Positions 41,916 to 50,571 of a stretch of 64,000 bases of DNA are shown here, one piece after another; within the stretch, counting starts at the first letter, position 1; each line of letters opens with the position of its first letter. Location of the stretch: NCBI RefSeq assembly GCF_034653275.1, contig NZ_JAYEES010000001.1, positions 1,499,994-1,563,993 of the forward strand, read 5' to 3'. The position numbers and the translations under genes are program-made. The notes below the pieces were generated by a model. The model was not told the DNA's origin, did no database searches, and saw nothing but the letters and a program-made list of their open reading frames with translations. Origin of the DNA: Nitrospirillum sp034653275 (GTDB taxonomy: Bacteria; Pseudomonadota; Alphaproteobacteria; Azospirillales; Azospirillaceae).

Positions 41916-43106
41916 TTAGATGGTGCCCTGGTCGCGCAGCCGTTCGACCTCCGCCTCATCCGCGCCCAGCCATTCCTGCAGGATATCCCCGCTGTGCTCC
42001 CCGATTGCCGGGGCGCCGCGGCGCACGCTGGTCGGTGTGTCCCACAGCCGCACCGCCGGCGCCTGGAAGGGGACGGAGCCCAGGATGGGATGGGGCACGT
42101 CGATGATCTGTTTACGTTCCAGCACCTGGGGATTGGCGACGACATCGGCGATGGTCGCCACCCGCTCGCACGGCACCTCGGCCGCATGCAGGCGGGCCAG
42201 GATGGTTTCGCCATCCTGGGTCAGGGCCCATTCGTTGATGATGCTTTCCAGCAAACCGACATTGGCGTTGCGCGCCACGAAGGTGGCGAAGCGCGGGTCC
42301 TGGACCAAACCCGGCATGTCCATGGCGGTGGCGAAGCGGGGGAAATGGGCGTCGTTCCCGGCCACGACGTAGATCCAGACACCGTCGCGGCTGCGGAAGC
42401 AGTGGGAGGGCGAGAGATAACGGTCGCGATTGCCCAGGCGCGGCGGCTCCGCCCCGTTCAGCAGATATTCCGGGATGGCCGTGGTCATCAGCGCCAGGCC
42501 GCTGTCCATCAGCGTGGCCTCCACCACCTGGCCGCGCCCCGTCTTCTCCCGCGCCCGCAGGGCGGCCAACGCGCCGATGGTGGCATAAAGGGCGGTGGTG
42601 TAGTCGCAGACGAAGACGCCCGACATGGTGGGCGGCCCGTCGTGGGCACCGGTCATGCTCATGATGCCGCTGATGGCCTGGGCGGCGCCGTCGAAACAGG
42701 GGTGCTGGGCCAGCGGCCCCTTCTGGCCGAAGCCGGTGACGCGCACCAGGACCAGGCCAGGGTTGGCCGCGCTCAGCACGTCCCAGCCCAGGCCCATGCC
42801 CTCCAGCGTGCCGGGTCGGAAATTCTCGATCAGAATGTCGGCCTTGGCCGCCAGGCGGCGGATGAGGGCCTGGCCCTCGGGGTCGCGGAAATCGACGGCG
42901 AAGCCGCGCTTGTTACGGTTGGCGGACAGGAAGAACAAGGTGTCCCCAGCCACGGCCTCACCCACGCGGCGGCCATCCTCGCCACCGTCGATGCGTTCCA
43001 CCTTCACCACGTCGGCGCCCAGGTCGCCCATCAACTGGCCACAAAACGGGCCGGCGATGTATCGCGTCATGTCAAGAACACGAATACCGTCAAGTGATCC
43101 CAGCAT
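41916..43106 (-). CDS. CaiB/BaiF-type (family III) CoA transferase
   Basis: 396 residues, normal for the family. The N-terminal stretch LDGIRVLDMTRYIAGPFCGQ and DLGADVVKVE is the classic opening of CaiB-type enzymes, RNKRGFAVDFRDPEGQALI follows, and the catalytic Asp lies in GVFVCDYTTALYA. It moves CoA between carboxylic acids in the cytoplasm; the acid cannot be named. It precedes sufS in the same direction (34 bases), which may be chance, and is divergent from moaD. The divergent region 43107-43200 has an AT-rich patch (TATATAACG) that may hold both promoters. Confidence 0.9.
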   Translation of the reverse strand: MLGSLDGIRVLDMTRYIAGPFCGQLMGDLGADVVKVERIDGGEDGRRVGEAVAGDTLFFLSANRNKRGFAVDFRDPEGQALIRRLAAKADILIENFRPGTLEGMGLGWDVLSAANPGLVLVRVTGFGQKGPLAQHPCFDGAAQAISGIMSMTGAHDGPPTMSGVFVCDYTTALYATIGALAALRAREKTGRGQVVEATLMDSGLALMTTAIPEYLLNGAEPPRLGNRDRYLSPSHCFRSRDGVWIYVVAGNDAHFPRFATAMDMPGLVQDPRFATFVARNANVGLLESIINEWALTQDGETILARLHAAEVPCERVATIADVVANPQVLERKQIIDVPHPILGSVPFQAPAVRLWDTPTSVRRGAPAIGEHSGDILQEWLGADEAEVERLRDQGTI

Positions 43107-43200
43107 AGTCCCCTCACCTTTTTCTATATAACGACCAGACGCGATAGGTTATTGAAATCATCACGCCGATGGTAAATAGTATCCGAAACAGGAGGCAGCC

Positions 43201-43452
43201 ATGCGCATCGCATATTTTTCCTGGCTTCGTGCCAAGACAGGCACCGCATCGGAGCAGATAGACTTGCCGCAGAACTGTGAAACGGTGAACGACCTGATCG
43301 ATTACCTGTCGTCGCGGCATCCGGCCCTGGCCGAAATCGCGACCGCGCAGGGCAGCCTGCGCTACACCGTCAACCGCCGCTATGTTGAGAAATCGCACCC
43401 GCTGACGGCGACGGACGAGGTGGTCCTGTTCCCGCCGGTCACCGGCGGCTGA
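43201..43452 (+). CDS. moaD: MoaD-type sulfur carrier
   Basis: 83 residues with the ubiquitin-like beta-grasp fold and the C-terminal Gly-Gly (PPVTGG) that becomes a thiocarboxylate. MoaD is the small subunit of molybdopterin synthase. A strong AGGAGG lies five bases before the ATG. The last ~24 codons overlap the end of the convergent moeB gene on the other strand by 73 bases, so carrier and its activating enzyme share DNA. No moaE was seen in the window; partner subunits must lie elsewhere. Confidence 0.9.
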   Translation: MRIAYFSWLRAKTGTASEQIDLPQNCETVNDLIDYLSSRHPALAEIATAQGSLRYTVNRRYVEKSHPLTATDEVVLFPPVTGG

Positions 43453-44225
43453 GCCACCTGCACATCCTGGGGCGCCCCGCAGCAGGGACAATTCTCCCGC
43501 CGGGGCAGCTCCACCTTGGTCACCTCGCAGCTCCAGGCGTCGTACATCGCCAGCGTGCCGGACAGGCTGGGCGCCACGCCCAGAATCTCCTTGATCACCT
43601 CGATGGCCTGCAGGGCACCCATGACGCCCACCGCCGGGCCCAGCACGCCGATCTCCGAACAGCTGGGCGCCATCTCCGGCACCTCGGGATAGAGGCAGCG
43701 GAAGCAGGGGTGCGGTCCCCCCAGGTGGGATTTGAAGGTGGTCAGGATGCCGTCGGCCAGCTGCACGGCGGCGCTGACCAGGACGACGCCGGCCCGACGG
43801 CAGGCGGCGTGCACCGCGTCGCGGGTGGCGAAGTTGTCGCTGCCGTCGGCCACGATGTCATACCCGGCCACCAGGTCGTCCGCGTTCTCCGCGTTCACCG
43901 GCACCGCGTGCTCCACCAACCGCACATGCGGGTTGATGCGGGCCAGCGTCAGGGCGGCGCTCTGCACCTTGGGCATGTCCAGCCGGTCGACACCGTGCAA
44001 GATCTGGCGGTGCAGGTTGGACGGCTCGACACAATCGAAATCGGCGAAGCCCAGCGTGCCCACCCCCGCCCCCGCCAGGTACATCAGCAGGGGCGAGCCC
44101 AGGCCGCCGGCACCGATGACCAGCACGCGCGCGGCCTTCAGCCGGGCTTGGCCGGCGGGGCCGATCTCCGGCAGAACCACCTGGCGCCGGTAGAAACCGG
44201 CCTCATCGGGAACGGTCGACATCAC
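43380..44225 (-). CDS. moeB: MoeB/ThiF-type E1 adenylyltransferase
   Basis: 281 residues. It adenylates the C-terminal glycine of MoaD (or ThiS) for sulfur transfer. Seen: YRRQVVLPEIGPAGQARL, the ATP loop VIGAGGLGSPLLMYLAGAG, FDCVEPSNLHRQIL, the DGSDNFATRD block, and two Cys pairs for structural zinc (CFRC and CPCC). No rhodanese domain is attached. The tail past CPCCG is unusual (PPVTGGNRTTSSVAV), since it is read from the antisense of the moaD end. It lies 31 bases behind sufE, so sulfur mobilisation and E1 are in one operon. Confidence 0.92.
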   Translation of the reverse strand: MMSTVPDEAGFYRRQVVLPEIGPAGQARLKAARVLVIGAGGLGSPLLMYLAGAGVGTLGFADFDCVEPSNLHRQILHGVDRLDMPKVQSAALTLARINPHVRLVEHAVPVNAENADDLVAGYDIVADGSDNFATRDAVHAACRRAGVVLVSAAVQLADGILTTFKSHLGGPHPCFRCLYPEVPEMAPSCSEIGVLGPAVGVMGALQAIEVIKEILGVAPSLSGTLAMYDAWSCEVTKVELPRRENCPCCGAPQDVQVAQPPVTGGNRTTSSVAVSGCDFST

Positions 44226-44256
44226 CCAGGCCTCCTGTTCCGGTTTTCTTCGTCAC

Positions 44257-44697
44257 TCAGGCCGCGGCGGCCTCACGGATGCGCTTCACGATCAGGTGCA
44301 CGCCGTTGGCCCGGCTGGGCGCCAGGTTGCGGCCCACGGCCAGCCGGTCCAGCACCGCCGGGCTGTGGGCCAGGATCGCGGCCGGCGGCCGCCCGTCGTA
44401 CAGCCGCAGCACCAGGGCCAGCAGGCCCCGCATGATCAGGGCGTCGGAATCCGCCCGGATGCGCAGGGCCGCCGGCGTCCGCTCGATGACCAGCCACAGC
44501 TGCGATTGGCAGCCGGTCACCTGATCCTGGTCCCGCCGCTGGTCCGGCGGGATGCCGTCCAGGGCGCGGCCCAGGTCCATCAGGTGCTTCAGGCGGGCGG
44601 ACCAATCGTCCAGCCCGGCGAACTCCGCCTCCAGCGCCGTGGCGACGGCGTCGATGTCCGCAACGGCGGAGACGGTGGGTTCGGCCAGGTCGGTCAT
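44257..44697 (-). CDS. sufE: SufE sulfur acceptor
   Basis: 146 residues. SufE takes the persulfide from SufS. The acceptor Cys lies in QVTGCQSQLWLV, the signature of the family, and the C-terminal helix RANGVHLIVKRIREAA is typical. It lies 12 bases behind anmK and 31 bases ahead of moeB in one direction. Being apart from sufS by four genes, and beside an E1 enzyme, it may feed sulfur to molybdopterin or another carrier, as well as Fe-S assembly. Confidence 0.92.
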   Translation of the reverse strand: MTDLAEPTVSAVADIDAVATALEAEFAGLDDWSARLKHLMDLGRALDGIPPDQRRDQDQVTGCQSQLWLVIERTPAALRIRADSDALIMRGLLALVLRLYDGRPPAAILAHSPAVLDRLAVGRNLAPSRANGVHLIVKRIREAAAA

Positions 44698-44709
44698 GGG
44701 TCCGCCCCG

Positions 44710-45837
44710 TCACCCGCGCTTGTGCCGCGCCACGATGCCGCCCGTCATGGGGGCCTTCACGCCCGTGGTCTTGGGGAAGCTGATGGGCAGGCCGGCCAGC
44801 ACCCGGGCGGCGAGATAGGCGAAGCATTCCGCCTCCACCGCGTCGCCGCGCCAGTCCACCGCCTCGGCCGGCACGGCCTCGACCTTGGCGCGCTCGCCCA
44901 GGGCGGCCATGATGGCCGGGTTCTTGCGCCCGCCGCCACAGACGATCAGCTTGGTCGGGCGGGTGGGCAACAGGTCCAGCGAGCGGCCCACCGTGCCCGC
45001 CGTGAAGGCGGTCAGGGTGGCGGCGCCATCCTCCAGCGACAGGCCGTCGGCCATGTCGGCGGTGAAGTCGTAGCGGTCCAGCGACTTCGGATATTCCGCC
45101 GACAGATAGGGGTGATCCAGCAAGCGGGCCAGCCGCGCCTCATCCACCCGGCCGCGCCGGGCGATGGCGCCATCCACATCCATCTCACCCGCCCCGTGGC
45201 GCATGATCCAGTCATTGATGGGGCCGTTGGCCGGGCCGGTGTCGAAGGCCTCGAAATGGTCCTTGCCGTCCCACCAGGTGACGTTGCCCACGCCGCCCAG
45301 GTTCAGGGCCGCGACCTCGGGCCCGGCGTGGACACGCTTCAGCAGCGCGGCGTGATAGCTGGCGGACAGGGGCGCGCCGTGGCCGCCCGCGCGCATGTCG
45401 GCGGTGCGGAAGTCATAAACGACGTCGATGCCCAGGATGTCGGCCATCAGCTGACCGTCGCCCAGCTGGCGGGTGTCACCGAAGCGGCCGGGAACCGGCG
45501 CGCGGTGCAGCACCGTCTGGCCATGGAAGCCGACGGCCGCGACCTCGTCCGGCCGCATCCCGTTCTCAGCCAGGAACTGGGCCACCGCCTCGGCCTGGGC
45601 GCGGGACAGGGCCCGTTCCGCCTCAGCGAAAATCGGTGGCTCCGCACCCTCGAAACGCCAGATGAGCGCCTGGGCCACGGCCTCCCCCAAGAGGCCGCGC
45701 AGGTCCGTGGGGTAGGGCGCCAATTTCCACGGGCCAAAGTCGAACACATGGACGCCATCCGTGCGGATGCACGCGATATCGATCATCCCGTCCAGCACCG
45801 TGCCCGTCATCAGGCCGATGGCCCACATCGGTTGCAT
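44710..45837 (-). CDS. anmK: Anhydro-N-acetylmuramic acid kinase
   Basis: 375 residues. AnmK hydrolyses the 1,6-anhydro ring of anhydro-MurNAc and phosphorylates it to MurNAc-6-phosphate, the substrate of MurQ. Seen: the start AIGLMTGTVLDGMIDIA (usually MSGTSxDGxD), FHGQTVLHR, NLGGVGNVTWW, DTGPANGPIND, and the end VCGGGRKNPAIMAAL. It lies 64 bases behind a radical SAM gene. Its product links to murQ ten kilobases away, so the salvage genes are split in this genome. Confidence 0.94.
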   Translation of the reverse strand: MQPMWAIGLMTGTVLDGMIDIACIRTDGVHVFDFGPWKLAPYPTDLRGLLGEAVAQALIWRFEGAEPPIFAEAERALSRAQAEAVAQFLAENGMRPDEVAAVGFHGQTVLHRAPVPGRFGDTRQLGDGQLMADILGIDVVYDFRTADMRAGGHGAPLSASYHAALLKRVHAGPEVAALNLGGVGNVTWWDGKDHFEAFDTGPANGPINDWIMRHGAGEMDVDGAIARRGRVDEARLARLLDHPYLSAEYPKSLDRYDFTADMADGLSLEDGAATLTAFTAGTVGRSLDLLPTRPTKLIVCGGGRKNPAIMAALGERAKVEAVPAEAVDWRGDAVEAECFAYLAARVLAGLPISFPKTTGVKAPMTGGIVARHKRG

Positions 45838-45901
45838 TCATCAATCTCCCTGATTTCCCCAAAGGTTCTTCACTGTATCACGCCCGCGCGTCATCCCGGC
45901 G

Positions 45902-46900
45902 TCAGGCGTATTGGCGGGCGGCCTCGCGCCCGTCCGCACGCCGCAACGCGGCGGTGTGCTTGGCGTGGATCTCACCCTCCGGCTTGCGGCAGCCGGCACA
46001 GAGCAGGATGGATTGCCGTCCGTCCTCCGCCATGCGGCGGCGGAAGTCGACGGCGCGACCCACCACGGTTTCCGCCGTCTCCGTCATCAGGTTGCCGACG
46101 ACGCCCTGGGCGCCATGGCTGATCACGCAAATCGACGTCTCGCCATCCGGGGCCATGCACAGGGTGTGGCCGGCCCAGAAGCAGGCGCCCGTGGGCACGG
46201 GCAAGGACGGGTTGATGTCCTGCGACATGCGCCGGTGCAGCGCCTCGTCACTTTCCAGGTCGTCCAGCTCCCGGATCTTGTGGTGGGCGCCGCCCGGCAG
46301 CAGGGGCGTGACTTTCACATGGTTGTCCACCCGCGCCACCAGCTCCAGAAACTCCGGATCATAGTCCTCAAGCGGTTCGTTGAGGTCGATCTGGTACACC
46401 CCCACGCGGACATGGCCATGGTCCCGGCCCCGCGCGTCCAACAGGGTGCGCAGGCCGCGCAGGGTCTTCTGGAATGTGCCCTCACCCCGGTTCAAATCAT
46501 GGCTGGCCTGGTTGCCGCCATCGATGGACACGTAAATGGTGTGGGAATACGGCACCGCCAGAATTTCCTTAACCCGTTTGGGTGTGAGCAGCGTACCATT
46601 GGTATGCCATTGGAGTGGGGAGTGGGGCAAAAGCCGCCGGGTCAGCGCCAACAATTCAGCGAAATGGGGATTCATCAAGGGTTCACCACGCCAATTCAGG
46701 TGTATTCCCCTGACCTCCATCGTCGATGATGTGGCCAGTTTTATCAGTACTTGTTCAAGATCATCAGGTTCCAGATCCAATTTTCCATGGCTCTGCTTGG
46801 TATAGCAAAGACGACATGACAAATTGCACCGGGTTGTCGGATCCAACCATAGCCATATTGGATGTATTTGGTCAGACTGGTCATGCAGTGGTTTAAACAA
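45902..46900 (-). CDS. Radical SAM protein with SPASM-like C-terminal cysteines
   Basis: 332 residues. The radical SAM cluster motif CNLSCRLC is at residues ~25-32, and HLNWRGEPLMNPHFAELL and YVSIDGGNQASHD follow as in the SAM-binding barrel. C-terminal cysteines (CFWAGHTLCMAPDG, CVISHG, LCAGCRK) match a SPASM/Twitch-type second cluster. Such enzymes modify peptides, proteins or small molecules. No precursor peptide or partner could be assigned, and the anmK neighbour gives no clear hint. Divergent from a PP2C-like gene across an AT-rich gap. Function not recognised beyond the superfamily. Confidence 0.85.
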   Translation of the reverse strand: MFKPLHDQSDQIHPIWLWLDPTTRCNLSCRLCYTKQSHGKLDLEPDDLEQVLIKLATSSTMEVRGIHLNWRGEPLMNPHFAELLALTRRLLPHSPLQWHTNGTLLTPKRVKEILAVPYSHTIYVSIDGGNQASHDLNRGEGTFQKTLRGLRTLLDARGRDHGHVRVGVYQIDLNEPLEDYDPEFLELVARVDNHVKVTPLLPGGAHHKIRELDDLESDEALHRRMSQDINPSLPVPTGACFWAGHTLCMAPDGETSICVISHGAQGVVGNLMTETAETVVGRAVDFRRRMAEDGRQSILLCAGCRKPEGEIHAKHTAALRRADGREAARQYA

Positions 46901-47075
46901 CGTACACCTCCGACCGTTTTATTGTCATACAGGGGCAGCCCGTTGAGCCCCAGGCGGGAAGGATGTCGTGCTCAGATGTGTACCAGATTAATACCATAAA
47001 GACATCACTAAATTCACACGGTATGGGTGGAAAAAATTTAGGGCGACGAACAGACTGGTTCGGATCGCGGAAAAC

Positions 47076-47106
47076 GGGCGGCCTGGGGCGCAAGGCCAGG
47101 CCGCCC
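47076..47106. other. Perfect 11-bp hairpin ahead of the PP2C-like gene
   Basis: GGGCGGCCTGG (47076-47086) and CCAGGCCGCCC (47096-47106) form a perfect stem with a 9-base loop, ending 29 bases before the chosen start. On the minus strand the stem is followed by CGTTTTCC, so it might also end antisense transcripts. Confidence 0.5.
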
Positions 47107-47135
47107 AGGCCGCTGTGGGCAGGGAGGACGGACGG

Positions 47136-47984
47136 TTGCTGGAGGTTTGCGCGTTGATTTCGGATGCCGGCGGCACCGCGCCCAATGAGGATGCGGCCGG
47201 GCACCAGGGGGATTGGGCTTGGGTCATCGATGGGGCCACGGGTGTCAGCGGCGCCACCATCGAGGGCTTGAGCGATGCCGCCTGGTTCGCCCGCGCGGTG
47301 GATCGGGCCCTACGCGGCGCCATTCCGGATAGCGGACAATCGCCCACCGACGCCGTGCTGCACCGGGTAGTGGAGGAATGCGCCCAGGCCTTCACCCAAG
47401 CGACGCGCGACGCCCCGCGGGCCTGGCATGAGCGGCCGTCCGCCGCCTTCGCCCTGCTGCGGCGGCTGGGGGACCGGCTGGAGATGACCACCCTGGGCGA
47501 TTGCCAAATCGTCCACCGCGCCGAGGACGGCCAGGCCCGACTGTTCGGCACGTCCGGCATCCCCGTCTTCGAGGAACGTACCCTGAGGGCCGCGCGGCAG
47601 GCTTTGCAGGCTGCGCCCGACCTGACACCGGCGGGCCTGTGGGACCGGGTGGTGGACCAGGTACGGACCAATCGCCGATCGATGAACATCGATGGCGGCT
47701 ATTGGGTGCTGAGCACGGACACGGCGGCGCTGGCCCACGTCGACCGCGCGACGATCCCCGTGGACGGGGGGCCGGTGGCGCTATGCAGCGACGGCTTCCT
47801 GCGCCTGATCGACCTGTTCGGCCGCTGGACGCCGGGCGGCTTCCTGGCGCTGGATGACCAAGCCAAGGCGGAAACCGCCCTGCGCGAGTTGCGGCGCATC
47901 GAGGCGGCGGACGACCCGCATCACGGTCATCTGCGGCTGAAGCGGTCGGACGACGCCAGCTTCCTGCTGGTACGCCCGGTTTAA
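47136..47984 (+). CDS. PP2C-like protein phosphatase
   Basis: 282 residues from a TTG at 47136 that has GGGAGG seven bases ahead; a GTG at 47115 is open but lacks a ribosome site. PP2C metal motifs are recognisable: ISDAGGTAPNEDAAG, VIDGATGVSG, TTLGDCQIVHR, LCSDGFLRLID and DDASFLLVRPV. It is expected to remove phosphate from Ser/Thr residues in the cytoplasm. The Ser/Thr kinases of this window are 25 kb away, so a pairing is speculative. The gene ends in a 4-base overlap with the convergent amino-sugar kinase gene (TTAA). Confidence 0.87.
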   Translation: MLEVCALISDAGGTAPNEDAAGHQGDWAWVIDGATGVSGATIEGLSDAAWFARAVDRALRGAIPDSGQSPTDAVLHRVVEECAQAFTQATRDAPRAWHERPSAAFALLRRLGDRLEMTTLGDCQIVHRAEDGQARLFGTSGIPVFEERTLRAARQALQAAPDLTPAGLWDRVVDQVRTNRRSMNIDGGYWVLSTDTAALAHVDRATIPVDGGPVALCSDGFLRLIDLFGRWTPGGFLALDDQAKAETALRELRRIEAADDPHHGHLRLKRSDDASFLLVRPV

Positions 47985-48843
47985 CGCCTTCCCGCCAGCG
48001 CCAGGGCACCGCTCACGGCATCGCCCAGGGTGGGCGACAGCCGGCGGCGCACATCGGGGGCCAGCCAGGCCTCCATGGCGCTAGCCAGTCCGCCGATCAG
48101 GCTGACCCGGGGCGCCCCTTCCGCCAGCAACGCCCGCACCAGGCCGTTCACATGCTCCGCCGCGTCCTGCACCACATGGCGGGCCACGGCGTCGCCTTGG
48201 TCGGCCTGACGCAACACCAGGGGCGCGAAGGTGGCGTAGTCGGTGGCCGTCGACCGGTCCATCCACAGCACCACCTCGGCCGGGTCATCCTGGAAGCGGG
48301 CCATCAATTCCCGCGTCAGGACGCTGCCGCCCTCGCGCCCGTCATGGGCGCGCAGGCTGTGCTGCAGGGCCCGCAGGCCAAGATAGGCGCCGCTGCCCTC
48401 GTCAGAGATGGGGAAGCCGTAGCCGCCGAACTTCATGTCCCGTCCCTCGACACGGCCGATGGCGCAGGAGCCGGTGCCGACGATGACGATGCCGCCATCC
48501 CGGCCCCCGTGCGCGCCCAGGCAGGCGATCATGGCGTCGCTGGTGAAGGCGATGCCGGCATAGGGGTGGCGCATGGCCTCCAGCGCCGCGCGGGCGCCCT
48601 TGCGGCCGATGCCGGCCACGCCCACCCCGACGCGGATTTGGCCCACCCGCGCCGCGTCCAGCCCAGCCTCCGCGATCGCGTGGCGGGCCGCCGTCTCGAT
48701 GGCCTGCCACGACGCCTCGATGCCGAAGCGGGTGGCGGCGGGGCCGGCGATGCCCTGTCCCAGGACGGTGCCGGCCGCATCCTCCAGCCGCGCGCGGCAG
48801 CCGGTGCCGCCACCGTCCACGCCCAAGTACAGCGCGTCGTCCA

Positions 48844-48844
<1 letters not shown>
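47981..48844 (-). CDS. BadF/BadG-type amino-sugar (N-acetylglucosamine-like) kinase
   Basis: 287 residues with the actin-like ATPase fold. Phosphate loop 1 is YLGVDGGGTGCRARL, the second is IVIVGTGSCAIGRV, and the adenosine site is SLIGGLASAM. Family members include human-type GlcNAc kinase and glucosamine kinases. The ATG overlaps the stop of murA (shared A at 48844), so the two are coupled. Phosphorylation of GlcNAc released from murein would fit the salvage genes nearby; the exact sugar is not proven by sequence. Confidence 0.88.
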
Positions 48845-50106
<1,262 letters not shown>

Positions 50107-50250
50107 GAGGTTTTCCGCATTCTAGCCTTGTACCGATCCGGCACCGCGCCTGCTCCGTTCATCATGCCAGTTCGCCAAGTGGTGACAAACTGGTTTTATA
50201 CTGTTAGCCTCGGCACCGATCCCAGTCGACCGAGCAGAAGTCCAGCCGCG

Positions 50251-50571
50251 ATGCCTGCTACACCGATCCATCCAAGCTTGACCCAAGATCAGGCCCCCGA
50301 TCAAGCCGGCCCGGCCCATGCCGTGGATGCCCATTCCGCCGGCGCCACCTGCGAAATCTTCGTCAACCGCCGCCGCTTCGCCATCAGCAACCAGATGGTG
50401 ACCGCCGCCGACATCGCCGCCCTGATGGGCGTGCCGGCGGACAACGCGGTGGTTGAACGCGGCGACCCCTCCGGCGACTGGGTGGCCCTGCCCCTGGCCG
50501 AAACCCTGGACATCCATCCGGGCGACACTTTCCTGGTCACCCGCCAGTTCGTGATGGGTGGACATGGCTGA
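50251..50571 (+). CDS. Bacterial ubiquitin-like protein (multiubiquitin-type single domain) ending in GGHG
   Basis: 106 residues. The first ~32 are a low-complexity linker; residues ~34-101 form a beta-grasp domain of the multiubiquitin type (CEIFVNRRRFAISNQMVTAA, LAETLDIHPGDTFLVTRQF). The tail is VMGGHG: a Gly-Gly followed by two residues that would have to be removed before adenylation, as in ubiquitin precursors and in QbsE of thioquinolobactin synthesis, which ends GGCF. The next gene, overlapping by 8 bases, supplies a JAMM peptidase fused to an E1, exactly what is needed to trim and activate it. The ATG at 50251 is the first in-frame start behind the murA promoter region; longer frames are shadows of murA. 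Role: sulfur carrier or protein modifier, unknown. Confidence 0.82.
   Translation: MPATPIHPSLTQDQAPDQAGPAHAVDAHSAGATCEIFVNRRRFAISNQMVTAADIAALMGVPADNAVVERGDPSGDWVALPLAETLDIHPGDTFLVTRQFVMGGHG

Noticed and set aside
46963..47157. 64-codon plus-strand frame next to the radical SAM gene, considered as a modified-peptide precursor
   Set aside because: It has no leader/core layout, no ribosome site, runs through the GC hairpin and overlaps the start of the PP2C-like gene in another frame.
47136..47984. PP2C-like phosphatase as the direct partner of the tandem Ser/Thr kinases
   Set aside because: It lies 25 kb away and is flanked by unrelated genes; nothing in the sequence links them.
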